Assembly (NCBI RefSeq): GCF_000407445.1 | Contig: NZ_ASWB01000005.1 | Span: 220,930-284,929, forward strand | DNA length: 64,000 nt | Source: Enterococcus moraviensis ATCC BAA-383 | Lineage (GTDB): Bacteria > Bacillota > Bacilli > Lactobacillales > Enterococcaceae | Direction of reading: 5' to 3' | Shown here: piece by piece, positions 25,472 through 35,050 of the stretch | Layout: each line of letters starts with the position of its first letter | How positions within the stretch are numbered: the stretch's first letter is position 1 | The notes under the pieces: model-generated | What the model was told of the DNA's origin: nothing | Database searches by the model: none | What the model saw: only the letters and a program-made list of their open reading frames with translations | Program-made: the position numbers and the translations under genes

Positions 25472-25913
25472 GCCAAGTTTCACTCGTCATGAGATTCGTG
25501 AAAAAACGCTTCAAGCGTTATTTCCTTTAGATTTTAATGTTGACTTAACAAAACAAGATGCGATTTCTTATGCATTAGAGTTAGATAATCAAGAAATCAT
25601 TAGTGAAGATGGGGAAGAATTTGTCCCAACTTATTTAGATTTATTGGTAGGCGGCGTTTGTGATCGAAAAGCAGAACTAGACGAGATCATAAAAAAACAT
25701 TTAGGGAATAACTGGTCGATCACACGTATCGCTAAGATGGATTTGATCATTTTGCGTATAGCTATTTTTGAAATGCTTTACGTTGGTGATGTACCTAACA
25801 CAGTTGCTTTAGATGAAGCGATTGAACTAGCTAAAAAATACAGTGATGATCGTTCAAGAAAATTCGTTAACGGTGTTTTAGCCAATGTAATGAAAGACAT
25901 TGATTCAAAGTAG
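25464..25913 (+). CDS. nusB: Transcription antitermination factor NusB
   Basis: This 149-residue all-helical protein has the NusB blocks RHEIREKTLQALFPLDF, WSITRIAKMDLIILRIAIFE and VALDEAIELAKKYSDDRSRKFVNGVL. With NusE it binds boxA RNA and supports rRNA antitermination. The ATG at 25464 lies inside the end of the upstream gene; a longer opening from 25431 is not supported. A 576-bp gap with a tandem repeat array separates it from folD, which is usually close behind nusB. Confidence 0.95.
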   Translation: MSKPSFTRHEIREKTLQALFPLDFNVDLTKQDAISYALELDNQEIISEDGEEFVPTYLDLLVGGVCDRKAELDEIIKKHLGNNWSITRIAKMDLIILRIAIFEMLYVGDVPNTVALDEAIELAKKYSDDRSRKFVNGVLANVMKDIDSK

Positions 25914-25938
25914 AAATACTTTGAATCTTTTTTGTTGT

Positions 25939-26400
25939 GAATCACTACGACTGGCTCAGACAGAGTAGATGATGAACAATACTTGGCGACCGAAGGGAGA
26001 GAAGTAACCGTACTAGAGAATCACTACGCTGCACTTCGATCTCATTGTTGTAAATCACGAAGAACAAAGTGATTCGATGATGCACAATACAAGGTGTCTG
26101 AAAGCCAACTTGCGTCCTTAAAGCTCTAAGAATTGAATCACTACGACTGGCTCAGACAGAGTAGATGATGAACAATACTTGGCGACCAAAGGGAGAGAAG
26201 TAACCGTACTAGAGAATCACTACGCAGCGCTTCGATTTCATTGTTGTAAATCACGAAGAACAAAGTGATTCGATGATGCACAATACAAGGTGTCTGAAAG
26301 CCAACTTGCGTCCTTAAAGCTCTAAGAATTGAATCACTACGACTAGCTCAGCCAAGGTAGCTTTGGTGACTAAAGAGAGAGAAGTTTCATCAATAGACAA
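25939..26400. repeat. Tandem repeat array, 196-bp period (nusB-folD gap)
   Basis: Two nearly identical 196-bp units (25939-26134 and 26135-26330) are followed by a degenerate third copy from 26331. Each begins GAATCACTACGACTGG and contains a core CAGAGTAGATGATGAACA then ATACTTGGCGACC. A second GAATCACTACG lies inside, and AATCAC...GTGATT can form a hairpin. The period is not a multiple of three and no ORF spans it, so it is noncoding. The core recurs in the array at 49.65-50.07 kb. Confidence 0.9.
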
Positions 26401-26446
26401 TTCCGAGTAGATAAAGATTAGAGAGTGTTAAGACTAGCTGAATTAT

Positions 26447-26454
26447 GCTAAAAT
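26447..26454 (+). promoter_or_regulatory. Extended -10 promoter upstream of folD
   Basis: TGCTAAAAT (TG at 26446-26447, TAAAAT at 26449-26454) lies 36 bp before the folD ATG, downstream of the repeat array. It suggests folD and following genes have their own start of transcription. Confidence 0.5.
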
Positions 26455-26489
26455 AAGAGAATATAGATAAAAAATGAGGAGTGAGCTTA

Positions 26490-27335
26490 ATGGGAGAGTT
26501 GATCAACGGTCGTGAACTAGCAGATAAAATGCAAGCGAAAATCAAAGAAGAAGTAGAAGAACTTGAAAAAAAAGGGATTCGTCCAGGTTTAGTTGTTTTA
26601 CTAGTTGGTGAGAATCAAGCAAGCCAAACCTATGTAAAAAATAAAGATTTGGCGGCTGCTAAAATTGGGATTCGTTCAAAAATTGAACGTCTGCCTGAAA
26701 CGATTTCTGAAACGGACCTACTTTCAGTGATTGCACAATACAACCAAGATCCAGATTACCATGGTATATTAGTTCAGCTTCCATTACCAAAACACATTGA
26801 TGAAGAAAAAGTCCTATTGGCTGTCGATCCTAGCAAAGACGTGGATGGTTTTCATCCAATGAATATGGGGCATTTGTTTATCGGAGAACCAACAATGATT
26901 CCGTGTACACCATATGGCATCATGAAAATGTTTGAAGCGTACAACATTGATCTAGAAGGAAAACGAGCGGTTGTGATCGGACGTAGTAATATCGTTGGTA
27001 AACCTATGGCGCAATTAATGATGATGAAAAATGCGACTGTTACGATCGCTCACTCAAGAACAGTTGATTTACCAGCTGTTGCGCGAGAAGCGGACATTTT
27101 GGTAGTTGCAATCGGTCGAGGGCATTTTGTGACAAAAGAATTTGTAAAACCTGGGGCTGTCGTGATCGATGTGGGGATGAATCGAGATGAGAATGGCAAA
27201 TTGATCGGTGATGTGAAATTCGATGAAGTTTCAGAGCTTGCAAGTTTCATTACGCCTGTACCAAAAGGCGTTGGACCAATGACGATCACAATGCTAATGT
27301 ATCAAACGGTGGAAGCCGCTAAAAAACAAAAGTAA
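26490..27335 (+). CDS. folD: Bifunctional methylenetetrahydrofolate dehydrogenase/cyclohydrolase
   Basis: This 281-residue enzyme interconverts 5,10-methylene- and 10-formyl-tetrahydrofolate using NADP. Visible features are the catalytic lysine motif [12 protein letters not shown], the QLPLPKH loop, the Rossmann motif [16 protein letters not shown] and the C-terminal [10 protein letters not shown]. The ATG at 26490 is 7 bp after GAGGAGTG; the in-frame GTG at 26481 is inside that site. xseA follows 9 bp downstream. Confidence 0.97.
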   Translation: MGELINGRELADKMQAKIKEEVEELEKKGIRPGLVVLLVGENQASQTYVKNKDLAAAKIGIRSKIERLPETISETDLLSVIAQYNQDPDYHGILVQLPLPKHIDEEKVLLAVDPSKDVDGFHPMNMGHLFIGEPTMIPCTPYGIMKMFEAYNIDLEGKRAVVIGRSNIVGKPMAQLMMMKNATVTIAHSRTVDLPAVAREADILVVAIGRGHFVTKEFVKPGAVVIDVGMNRDENGKLIGDVKFDEVSELASFITPVPKGVGPMTITMLMYQTVEAAKKQK

Positions 27336-27344
27336 GGTGAGAAG

Positions 27345-28688
27345 ATGGAGCAGCACTATTTAACAGTTACAGCTTTAACAAAATATTTAAAACGCAAATT
27401 TGATGCTGATCCATACTTGGAACGGGTTTATTTGACTGGTGAAATTTCCAATTTTCGTCTACGTCCGAATGCGCATCAGTATTTTAGTTTAAAAGATGAT
27501 GGTGCGAAGATTTCCGCAATCATGTTTAAATCCGCTTTTCAAAAGTTGAAATTTCAACCAAAAGAAGGAATGAAAGTTCTTTTGGTAGGTCGTGTTTCTT
27601 TATATGAGAGCGGTGGCTCTTATCAGATTTATGTAGAGCATATGGAACCAGACGGCGTGGGTGCATTATATCAAGCTTTGGCAGAATTGCGTGAGAAGTT
27701 AGGTAAAGAAGGCTTATTTGAAGGGCCTAAAAAAATGCTGCCAAGGTATCCTAAACGAATTGCGGTCGTTACAAGTCCAAGTGGTGCAGTTATCCGAGAT
27801 ATTATTACAACCGTAAAACGAAGATATCCGATTGCGCAGCTTGTTTTGTTTCCTACATTAGTACAAGGAGATCAAGCTGCTGACGATATTGTGCGCAACA
27901 TTCAGCGTATTGAAGAAATTGGGACTTTTGACACGATGATCATTGGTCGTGGTGGCGGGTCAATTGAAGATTTATGGCCATTTAATGAAGAACGAGTGGC
28001 TAGAGCAATTTATCAGGCACATACGCCAATTATTTCATCAGTAGGACATGAGACAGATGTAACGATTGCGGATATGGTCGCGGATGTTAGAGCAGCTACA
28101 CCGACTGCAGCTGCTGAATTAGCAGTCCCTGTTTTAAATGAAGAATTACTAAAAATAAAAGAACGACAAACTCGTTTGGAACAAAGTTTCTTGTATCAAT
28201 TACAACAAAAAAACGATCGTTACCAACGATTGAAAAATTCATATGTATTCAAACAACCAGATCGTTTATATGAAGGTCAAACAATCAAATTAGATCGAAT
28301 CACACAACGGTTGATTCAATCAATGGAAACTGTTTACCATCAAAAGCAGAGAACCGCACAAAACATTATTGCCCAGTTTAGACAGCAAACACCTCAAGGA
28401 CAAATCAGAGAAGGACAACAGCAACTAAAGTTTTTGAACCAATCGCTTCATGACCGGATGGAACGATATATGAAAGATAAAGAAAAACAATTTACTTCTG
28501 CTGTTCAACAATTAGATTTATTAAGCCCATTAAAAATCATGGGTCGAGGATATAGTTATACAACTAAAGAACAACAAGTAATCAAATCAGTTAATGAATT
28601 AGCACCAAAAGAAAAAATCCAAATCCATTATGTGGATGGGGTAGTAGATACGGTGATCGAAAAAATAACACCTGCTGAAGAGGAGTAA
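27345..28688 (+). CDS. xseA: Exodeoxyribonuclease VII large subunit
   Basis: This 447-residue protein has an N-terminal OB-fold ([22 protein letters not shown]). The catalytic domain contains [28 protein letters not shown] and [13 protein letters not shown], followed by a long coiled-coil region. With XseB it degrades single-stranded DNA. It sits between folD and xseB in a tight operon, as in B. subtilis. Confidence 0.97.
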   Translation: MEQHYLTVTALTKYLKRKFDADPYLERVYLTGEISNFRLRPNAHQYFSLKDDGAKISAIMFKSAFQKLKFQPKEGMKVLLVGRVSLYESGGSYQIYVEHMEPDGVGALYQALAELREKLGKEGLFEGPKKMLPRYPKRIAVVTSPSGAVIRDIITTVKRRYPIAQLVLFPTLVQGDQAADDIVRNIQRIEEIGTFDTMIIGRGGGSIEDLWPFNEERVARAIYQAHTPIISSVGHETDVTIADMVADVRAATPTAAAELAVPVLNEELLKIKERQTRLEQSFLYQLQQKNDRYQRLKNSYVFKQPDRLYEGQTIKLDRITQRLIQSMETVYHQKQRTAQNIIAQFRQQTPQGQIREGQQQLKFLNQSLHDRMERYMKDKEKQFTSAVQQLDLLSPLKIMGRGYSYTTKEQQVIKSVNELAPKEKIQIHYVDGVVDTVIEKITPAEEE

Positions 28689-28692
28689 AAAG

Positions 28693-28932
28693 ATGGCTAA
28701 AGAAAAAGTAATTGAGAAAACATTTGAAGAATCACTCACTGAATTAGAAGAAATCGTTCAACGTTTAGAGCGTGGAGATGTACCTTTAGAAGAAGCGTTG
28801 GCCGCTTTTCAAGAAGGGATGGTTTTAAGCAAGCAATGTCAAGATACATTGGAAAAAGCTGAAAAAACATTGACTAAAGTAATGACAGAAAATAATGAAG
28901 AAGTAGCTTTCGACGAAAGTGAGGCTAATTGA
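28693..28932 (+). CDS. xseB: Exodeoxyribonuclease VII small subunit
   Basis: This 79-residue helical protein has the family signature [33 protein letters not shown]. Several XseB copies bind the coiled coil of XseA. It starts 5 bp after xseA, and its stop overlaps the ispA start by one base (TGATG). Confidence 0.95.
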   Translation: MAKEKVIEKTFEESLTELEEIVQRLERGDVPLEEALAAFQEGMVLSKQCQDTLEKAEKTLTKVMTENNEEVAFDESEAN

Positions 28933-29822
28933 TGGAAGCTTTCACTGAATTTCGTGAGCAAAGTTTACCGCTTATTGAAAAGGAAATGGAAAATTTTATC
29001 AATGAATACACATCGAATAAGCGCTTGAAAGAAGCAATGTTATACTCGATTCATGCCGGAGGCAAACGATTTCGTCCTCTTTTAGTTTTAGCTGCGATTT
29101 ATGCCTTTAATAAAGAAGTGACAACGCATGATTATCAAGTCGCCGCTGCTTTGGAAATGATTCATACTTACTCGTTGATTCATGATGATCTGCCAGCAAT
29201 GGATGATGATGATTTGCGACGTGGCAAACCAACAAATCATAAAGTGTTTGGTGAAGCGCATGCGATTTTAGCTGGAGACGGGTTGCTGACTGCGGCGTTC
29301 CAATTAGTAGCAATCAGTCAAATTGAGGCAAATCAAAAAGTGTTGTTGATTCAACTATTAAGTAAAGCCGCTGGAACACAAGGAATGGTTGCTGGACAAG
29401 CAGGAGATTTACAGGGAGAGCAACGCTCGTTATCACTTAACGAATTGGCTGACGTCCACGAAAAGAAAACAGGTGCTTTGATCGAGTTTGCGCTTTTAGC
29501 TGGGGGAATTTTAGCTCAGCAGCCAAAAGAAGTTGTCGATTTATTAGGCAGATTCGCACAACATTTAGGTTTAGCTTTCCAAATTAAAGATGATCTCTTA
29601 GATGCAACAAGTTCGGAAGCAGAATTAGGGAAGAAAGTTGGACGTGACGAGGTTTTAAACAAAAGTACCTACCCAGGTTTATTAGGGTTAAACGGTGCAA
29701 AAGAGGCTTTAGAAGAACAATTATCACTAGGAAATGGTATCTTAGAATCAATAAAACAAACAAGTCCAGAATTTCAACCAGATTTATTACGAGAATTACT
29801 AGAACAATTGCGATTAGGATAG
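28932..29822 (+). CDS. ispA: Geranylgeranyl/farnesyl diphosphate synthase family (IspA)
   Basis: This 296-residue trans-prenyltransferase condenses isopentenyl diphosphate with allylic diphosphates to make farnesyl diphosphate for undecaprenyl and quinone synthesis. The first aspartate-rich motif (IHDDLPAMDDDD) and the second (IKDDLLDATS) are present, with GGKRFRPLL near the start. The ATG at 28932 overlaps the xseB stop. An upstream in-frame TTG is not needed. Confidence 0.94.
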   Translation: MEAFTEFREQSLPLIEKEMENFINEYTSNKRLKEAMLYSIHAGGKRFRPLLVLAAIYAFNKEVTTHDYQVAAALEMIHTYSLIHDDLPAMDDDDLRRGKPTNHKVFGEAHAILAGDGLLTAAFQLVAISQIEANQKVLLIQLLSKAAGTQGMVAGQAGDLQGEQRSLSLNELADVHEKKTGALIEFALLAGGILAQQPKEVVDLLGRFAQHLGLAFQIKDDLLDATSSEAELGKKVGRDEVLNKSTYPGLLGLNGAKEALEEQLSLGNGILESIKQTSPEFQPDLLRELLEQLRLG

Positions 29823-29835
29823 AAAGAAGGCACTT

Positions 29836-30651
29836 ATGAAAAAAGAGCGCATAGATATTTTAGCGTTTACTCAAGGATTATTTGAAACAAGAGAAAAGGC
29901 CAAACGTGCAGTAATGGCAGGGCTGGTTTATAACGATAAAAACGAGCGATTAGATAAACCCGGTGAGAAAATATCAGTAGAGACACCTCTTCAAGTGAAA
30001 GGCCAAACATTACAGTATGTTTCCCGCGGTGGTTTGAAATTAGAAAAAGCGTTAGATGTATTTGAAATAGATGTGACAGATAAAACAATGTTGGATATTG
30101 GTGCTTCAACAGGTGGTTTTACAGATGTAGCGTTGCAAAATGGTGCTCGATTAAGCTATGCACTAGATGTTGGCTACAATCAATTGGCTTGGAAAATTCG
30201 CCAAGATGAACGCGTTGTTGTAATGGAACGTACGAATTTTCGATATAGCACACCAGAAGACTTTCATGAAGGTGCACCTGATATTGCAACGATTGATGTT
30301 TCATTTATTTCGTTGAAATTGATTTTACCACCATTGCATAAGATTTTGAAACCAGGTGGAAAAGTGGTTGCATTGATCAAACCTCAATTTGAAGCAGGGA
30401 AAGAATTAGTTGGTAAAAAGGGAATTGTTCGAGAGCCTGCGACACATGAATTGGTTTTAAATGATATTCTTTCGTTTGCACAAGAACATGGGTATGCAGT
30501 CAGTGGATTAGATTATTCACCTATCACTGGCGGAGAAGGAAACATCGAGTTTTTAGCTTATTTGACGTCGAAAGAAGAAGAGCAAGAGAGAGAGCTTTCA
30601 GCGGAGATTTCATCAGTGGTTGAAGCTGCTCATAAAACGCTAAAAGGCTGA
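29836..30651 (+). CDS. tlyA: TlyA family RNA methyltransferase
   Basis: This 271-residue protein has an N-terminal S4 RNA-binding domain (residues 1-60) and a Rossmann methyltransferase domain. The latter has DIGASTGGFTDVAL as the SAM site and TIDVSFISLKLILPPL. TlyA/YqxC proteins 2'-O-methylate rRNA or act as hemolysin-like proteins; rRNA modification is the established activity in mycobacteria. The position between ispA and argR is conserved in Firmicutes, although dxs is absent here, as in mevalonate-pathway enterococci. Confidence 0.92.
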   Translation: MKKERIDILAFTQGLFETREKAKRAVMAGLVYNDKNERLDKPGEKISVETPLQVKGQTLQYVSRGGLKLEKALDVFEIDVTDKTMLDIGASTGGFTDVALQNGARLSYALDVGYNQLAWKIRQDERVVVMERTNFRYSTPEDFHEGAPDIATIDVSFISLKLILPPLHKILKPGGKVVALIKPQFEAGKELVGKKGIVREPATHELVLNDILSFAQEHGYAVSGLDYSPITGGEGNIEFLAYLTSKEEEQERELSAEISSVVEAAHKTLKG

Positions 30652-30704
30652 TCAAAGAAAGCCGTAGAGAAGAGACATTTTTTTATTGAATAAAATAATA
30701 GATG

Positions 30705-30752
30705 ATAAGACTGAGAGAAAGCGTTGGGCGTTTTGATCTAGTCTTATTTTTT
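30705..30752 (+). terminator. Probable terminator after tlyA
   Basis: ATAAGACT (30705-30712) pairs with AGTCTTAT (30740-30747), followed by T residues. The loop is 27 nt, so this is weaker than others in the window. Confidence 0.55.
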
Positions 30753-30762
30753 ATACTTTCAA

Positions 30763-30780
30763 AATGAATAAAAATACGCT
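30763..30780 (+). promoter_or_regulatory. ARG-box-like operator upstream of argR
   Basis: The 18-mer AATGAATAAAAATACGCT matches the B. subtilis ARG box (CATGAATAAAAATKCAAK) at 14 of 18 positions. It is directly followed by an extended -10 (TGATAAAAT, 30782-30790), about 100 bp before argR. Autoregulation is likely. Confidence 0.5.
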
Positions 30781-30891
30781 ATGATAAAATGGACATAAAT
30801 CGAAAAGTAAGTGCGTATACTCAATAAAATAGGACTGAGAAATAGACAATGGACGAAAGAATAAACTTACTAAGAAAAGGAGAGAATAGTT

Positions 30892-31341
30892 ATGAGGAAA
30901 AAAGATCGGCATCGCTTGATTACTCGTTTATTAGCTGATAAAAATATTCAAAAACAAGAAGACTTTGTAACCTATCTCCAAGAAAAAGGTATCGAAGTGA
31001 CACAAGCAACGATCTCTCGTGATATCAAAGAGATGAAGCTAATTAAAGTACCGTCTATAGATGGCGGATATCGATACAGTATCCCAGCCGAAACAAAAGA
31101 AGATACATCTGTGAAGCTAGAGAAATTGATGAAAGATGCTTTTGTTTCAGTCGACCAGATGGAAAAGCAAGTTATTTTGCGTACTATACCAGGGAACGCT
31201 GCAGCAGCATCTAATTTAATAGAAAAGCATTTTAAAGAAATTGTTTTCGCAGCACTTAACGACGATGACAGTGTGTTGATTATCGCTAGAACTGAAAAAG
31301 ATGCTGAATTTCTAAAAAATGAATTTTTCCGATATTTATAA
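30892..31341 (+). CDS. argR: Arginine repressor ArgR/AhrC
   Basis: This 149-residue protein has an N-terminal winged helix (VTQATISRDIKEMKLIKVPS) and a C-terminal oligomerisation and arginine-binding domain (LNDDDSVLIIARTEKDAEF). It represses arginine biosynthesis and activates catabolism in hexameric form. The link to recN is the AhrC position in B. subtilis. Enterococci often carry several paralogues; this is the chromosomal recN-linked one. An ARG box-like site upstream suggests self-control. Confidence 0.93.
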   Translation: MRKKDRHRLITRLLADKNIQKQEDFVTYLQEKGIEVTQATISRDIKEMKLIKVPSIDGGYRYSIPAETKEDTSVKLEKLMKDAFVSVDQMEKQVILRTIPGNAAAASNLIEKHFKEIVFAALNDDDSVLIIARTEKDAEFLKNEFFRYL

Positions 31342-31358
31342 AATCGAGGTGAATAAAA

Positions 31359-33050
31359 ATGCTTCAAGAACTTTCTGTAAAGAATTTTGCGATCATATCG
31401 TCTTTGCAATTAGAATTCCAAATGGGAATGACCGTTTTAACTGGAGAAACAGGCGCGGGTAAATCCATTATTATCGACGCGATGGCGCTATTGACTGGAG
31501 GTCGAGGGTCGAGCGATTATATTCGCCAAGGGGCTTCAAAATGCACCTTGGAAGGTCTCTTTACGATGCCTAAAAATCAAGAGTTGGTAAACCTTCTCGA
31601 AGAATTAGGAATTGAGACAGATGAAGAATCGATCGTGATCCAACGAGATATTTCTACTTCTGGTAAAAACGTATGTCGTGTGAATGGACGAATTATCAAT
31701 ATTGCGAATTTACGAAAAGTCGGTGAATTTTTAGTTGATATTCATGGTCAAAATGAACATCAAGAATTGATGCAAAGTGAAAAACACTTAGGGATGTTAG
31801 ATGATTTTGGTGGGAAAGAATTAGCGAAGATCAAAGAGCGATATGAAGCAATTTATTTAGAATACCGTATGATCGAAAAGAAAGTTAGAAATCGACAAAA
31901 GAATGAGAAAGAGTTCGCCCAACGTATGGATATGTTGCAGTTTCAAAGCGATGAAATCGCCGCGGCTGAACTTGTTTTAGGTGAAGAAGAGGTATTGATC
32001 GAAGAACGTAACAAGCTAGGGAATTTTCAAAAAATTGCGGATGCTTTGGCTACGAGCTATGAAGCGGTCAATGGAGATGGAGATAGTAGTTTAGACAAGA
32101 TTGGATATGCAATGAATGAATTGCTGTCGATTGAGATGCTTGATCCAGAATATAAGGCAATATCTGAAGCTGTTCAAAACAGTTATTACCTTCTCCAAGA
32201 AGCGAGTGGGGATCTTTCACGACATATCGACAGTTTAGAACTGGATGAAAATCGACTGAATGAAGTAGAGATGAGACTTGAATTGATTCGTCAGTTGAAA
32301 AGAAAATATGGGGAATCAATTGAAACGATTCTTGATTATTACCAAGAAATCTCACAGGAGTTAGCGGATGCCGATTTTCTCGAAGGTCGGACAGGTGAGT
32401 TGGAATCCTTACTTGTTGAAAAGAAAAATCAAGTGATTGAAAATGGACTGAAGTTACGAGACGTCCGAAAAAAAATTGCGAAAAAATTAGAAAAAAACAT
32501 TTTAAAAGAACTCAAAGAGCTTTATATGGAACGAACGATCTTTGATATTCGTTTTACGGAATTACCAGAAGAACAATTCAATGAAGACGGTTTTGATCAG
32601 GTCGAGTTTTACATTACGACGAATCCTGGGGAGCCATTGAAACCTCTCGTAAGAGTTGCCTCTGGAGGAGAACTTTCTCGTGTGATGCTAGCATTAAAAA
32701 CAATTTTTTCAAAATCTCAAGGAATCACGAGTATTGTATTTGATGAAGTGGATACAGGTGTGAGTGGACGAGTGGCACAGGCGATAGCAGATAAAATCTA
32801 TCAAATCTCTGAGAATTCACAAGTGTTGTGTATTACTCATTTGCCACAAGTTGCGGCAGTTGCTGACTACCAGTATTTTATTAAAAAAGAAATTATTGGT
32901 GAACGAACAGAGACGAAGGTCCTTAGGTTGAAACAAGAGGAACGAGTTGCTGAAATTGCGCGCATGTTATCAGGAAGTGAAATCACAAAACTAACGACTG
33001 AACATGCAAAAGAGTTGTTGAATATGGCTGGAAATGATCGAAGAAATTAA
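31359..33050 (+). CDS. recN: DNA repair protein RecN
   Basis: This 563-residue SMC-like ATPase has Walker A near the N-terminus (TGETGAGKSIIIDAM), a central coiled coil (about residues 155-375) and C-terminal ABC motifs (VASGGELSRVMLALK and VFDEVDTGVSG). It acts at DNA double-strand breaks. It starts 17 bp after argR and probably shares its transcript. Convergence with DUF4044 downstream is marked by a hairpin. Confidence 0.97.
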   Translation: MLQELSVKNFAIISSLQLEFQMGMTVLTGETGAGKSIIIDAMALLTGGRGSSDYIRQGASKCTLEGLFTMPKNQELVNLLEELGIETDEESIVIQRDISTSGKNVCRVNGRIINIANLRKVGEFLVDIHGQNEHQELMQSEKHLGMLDDFGGKELAKIKERYEAIYLEYRMIEKKVRNRQKNEKEFAQRMDMLQFQSDEIAAAELVLGEEEVLIEERNKLGNFQKIADALATSYEAVNGDGDSSLDKIGYAMNELLSIEMLDPEYKAISEAVQNSYYLLQEASGDLSRHIDSLELDENRLNEVEMRLELIRQLKRKYGESIETILDYYQEISQELADADFLEGRTGELESLLVEKKNQVIENGLKLRDVRKKIAKKLEKNILKELKELYMERTIFDIRFTELPEEQFNEDGFDQVEFYITTNPGEPLKPLVRVASGGELSRVMLALKTIFSKSQGITSIVFDEVDTGVSGRVAQAIADKIYQISENSQVLCITHLPQVAAVADYQYFIKKEIIGERTETKVLRLKQEERVAEIARMLSGSEITKLTTEHAKELLNMAGNDRRN

Positions 33051-33071
33051 AAAGAAAGAGTTTTAAGAGTC

Positions 33072-33118
33072 AAAAAAATGGGAAGAAATGGATGTTCAAC
33101 ATCCGTTCCTTCCCATTT
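33072..33118. terminator. Terminator between recN and DUF4044 gene
   Basis: AAATGGGAAG-a-AA-t-GGATGT pairs with ACATCC-g-TT-CCTTCCCATTT. The seven-A run on the left gives the best T tract to the minus strand, so it mainly ends the convergent DUF4044 gene. Confidence 0.85.
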
Positions 33119-33135
33119 GCTGTTTATTTAGTTGA

Positions 33136-33249
33136 TTATCGTAAACTCATTATAGCAGTCAATATTGTTGAGCCAGCAATGGCAATCAGCATCAACCAAA
33201 CAACGACTTTAGTGACTTTTGAAAAAGTGCTTGTCTTTTTATCGTTCAT
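33136..33249 (-). CDS. DUF4044-type 37-residue membrane protein
   Basis: A 38-codon minus-strand frame (MNDKKTSTFSKVTKVVVW then LMLIAIAGSTILTAIMSLR) has an AAGGATG ribosome site 8 bp before the ATG. It is followed by a terminator. A basic N-terminus with a single membrane helix matches the DUF4044 family of tiny lactobacillales proteins of unknown function. It lies downstream of CorA on the same strand with a 71-bp gap, so they may be cotranscribed. Confidence 0.75.
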   Translation of the reverse strand: MNDKKTSTFSKVTKVVVWLMLIAIAGSTILTAIMSLR

Positions 33250-33320
33250 TGATTATACACATCCTTATTCTTTACTTTCTCTAGTTTAACTCCTTTTGCC
33301 CAAATCAGCAACTAGAAATT

Positions 33321-34277
33321 TTACAAAAGGTTTCGTTTTTTTAGCCGATGTATCACGAAAATACATGTTCCGGTCGTGACAACAAAGATCCAAAAGAAGG
33401 CATCTTCTCGATTTGCAAAGGGTAATTTAACATTCATACCAAAAATGCCGCCAATGATTGTAGGGATTGTTAGGACAATTGTTAAGGAAGTCAAAATTTT
33501 CATCACGTTATTCAGATTATTTGAAACAATTGCTGAAAACGTATCACTGATTTTATCCACAAGTTTTAACTGGATTTTAGTTGTTGTGGCTGCCTGTTTT
33601 GTTTCAACAAGAATGTCATGTAGTCGTGGTAGATGGGCTCTGGGATCTTTAAAAATTTTAGCACTGTACAACATATTTAGCACTTCTAAATTAGAGTTGA
33701 TCGCAGATTCAAAATAAACTAAACTTTTTTGAATATCCATTATTTGATAGAGCTGACTATTTTCTGTGGAAACTTTTAGTTCCCCTTCGAGTTTATTTGT
33801 TTCTTTGATCAATTCTTTTAAAAAACGATTGTAGCACGTTGAAATATGCCAAGATAAATATAAAATAAGTGTTTCTTGGATCGGTAACTCAATATCAGGA
33901 AAAGGGGTTCCTAACGCTTTTTTTAAGAAATCAGCAGAGTTGTTGATAACGGTAATCACTTTTCCGTCTGTTGTTAAAATAATGGCAAATGGAAAAGTGT
34001 CTAGCTGCATGTAGCCACTAGGACTGACAGTGGCGTGTGGGTATTGAACTAGCATTAAAGCAGGTTCTTCTAAAACGTTTTGATGAAGACCCTCAAAACG
34101 AGAATTTTCATCATCATCCAGCACACCTGTGATATAATCTTTAGGGAGTTTATAAGTTGTGACTAACTGATCGATTTCTTCGTCAGTTGGCTTTTCAACA
34201 GCAAGCCAAATTGTGTCTTTTGTATCAAATCTGGATGGAACAAACTGTCCATTTTCTATTTTTAAATAATTGATCAA
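33321..34277 (-). CDS. corA: CorA family magnesium/divalent cation transporter
   Basis: This 318-residue protein has a long cytoplasmic N-terminal domain and two C-terminal membrane helices. The first helix ends in the defining GMN signature (IGGIFGMNVKLPF), and the C-terminus is basic (HRLKKRNLL). CorA forms a pentameric Mg2+ channel. Length is normal for the family. It is divergent from DUF3397 and leads a short minus-strand unit with DUF4044. Confidence 0.9.
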   Translation of the reverse strand: MINYLKIENGQFVPSRFDTKDTIWLAVEKPTDEEIDQLVTTYKLPKDYITGVLDDDENSRFEGLHQNVLEEPALMLVQYPHATVSPSGYMQLDTFPFAIILTTDGKVITVINNSADFLKKALGTPFPDIELPIQETLILYLSWHISTCYNRFLKELIKETNKLEGELKVSTENSQLYQIMDIQKSLVYFESAINSNLEVLNMLYSAKIFKDPRAHLPRLHDILVETKQAATTTKIQLKLVDKISDTFSAIVSNNLNNVMKILTSLTIVLTIPTIIGGIFGMNVKLPFANREDAFFWIFVVTTGTCIFVIHRLKKRNLL

Positions 34278-34461
34278 AATGCCACCCCGTTCTATTATAA
34301 ATCTACTTCACTCTATTATAATAGAAATGGCGGTTTTTTGGGGAGCAAAGCCCTTAGAAATTAGTATTATTTAGGCATGAACTTTTAAACGAAATGAAAC
34401 ATCAGTGTAAAGAAAATAAAGTATAGTTAATAAAGCGTGTTACGAAAGGAATTGTTAGTAA

Positions 34462-34833
34462 ATGGTGTCGTTTTCAGTCATTATGCTTTTTTGGTATGTT
34501 TTTCCAGTAATTGTTTTATTTGCGTGCAATTTTATCATTTCAACGTTCTCATTGACAGAGCGTTTTAAGGTAAAAGCACCTGATATCTCAATTCCATTTT
34601 TGTTCATAGGATTAAATGAATTATCAAAAGATAGTTATGGACAATCGATTGTTCCGTATATGGTCATTTCTGTTTTGTTATTGGGCATTTGCGTAGCAGT
34701 TTTTCAAGCATACTATTACGGTGAGATTCTTTATGGCAGGTATTTTAAAATGTTTTGGCGATTAGTCTTTCTTTTGAGCTTGATTTTATATGCCGTACTT
34801 ATTTTATTGAATATCGTTCATTATTTTTCATAA
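34462..34833 (+). CDS. DUF3397-type membrane protein upstream of mraZ
   Basis: This 123-residue protein has about four membrane helices (for example IMLFWYVFPVIVLFACNFII and YMVISVLLLGICVAVFQAYY) and the polar link KAPDISIPFLFIGLNELS. It matches the DUF3397 family, commonly encoded just before mraZ in lactobacillales. Function is unknown. AAAGGA lies 10 bp before the ATG. A terminator separates it from the dcw cluster. Confidence 0.8.
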   Translation: MVSFSVIMLFWYVFPVIVLFACNFIISTFSLTERFKVKAPDISIPFLFIGLNELSKDSYGQSIVPYMVISVLLLGICVAVFQAYYYGEILYGRYFKMFWRLVFLLSLILYAVLILLNIVHYFS

Positions 34834-34845
34834 AATCAAATGAGG

Positions 34846-34883
34846 TGGTGGGGAGAATTCCTCCACAAAGCCCCACCATTTTT
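34846..34883 (+). terminator. Rho-independent terminator before the dcw cluster
   Basis: TGGTGGGG (34846-34853) pairs with CCCCACCA (34871-34878), followed by T residues. Confidence 0.85.
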
Positions 34884-35050
34884 ATTTGTAATATTTTTCT
34901 GAGAAATCCAACATAGAAATAAGAAAGAAAAACTGTTTAAAAAACTATTGCATAGGTATTGATACCGCTTTTCTAAAAAAATATCCTGCAAAATGAAATA
35001 TTACAAACTTTTTAAATAACCATTAAAAGAAAGAAGATTCACTGTTTTTG

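Noticed and set aside
25939..26400. CRISPR array
   Set aside because: The units are 196 bp and nearly identical throughout, with no short repeats separated by unique spacers and no cas genes.
30972..31409. Minus-strand 145-codon ORF over argR
   Set aside because: It is antisense to argR, which has a strong ribosome site and clear domains.
33376..33717. Plus-strand 113-codon ORF over corA
   Set aside because: It is antisense to the CorA membrane domain, whose GMN motif fixes the coding strand.
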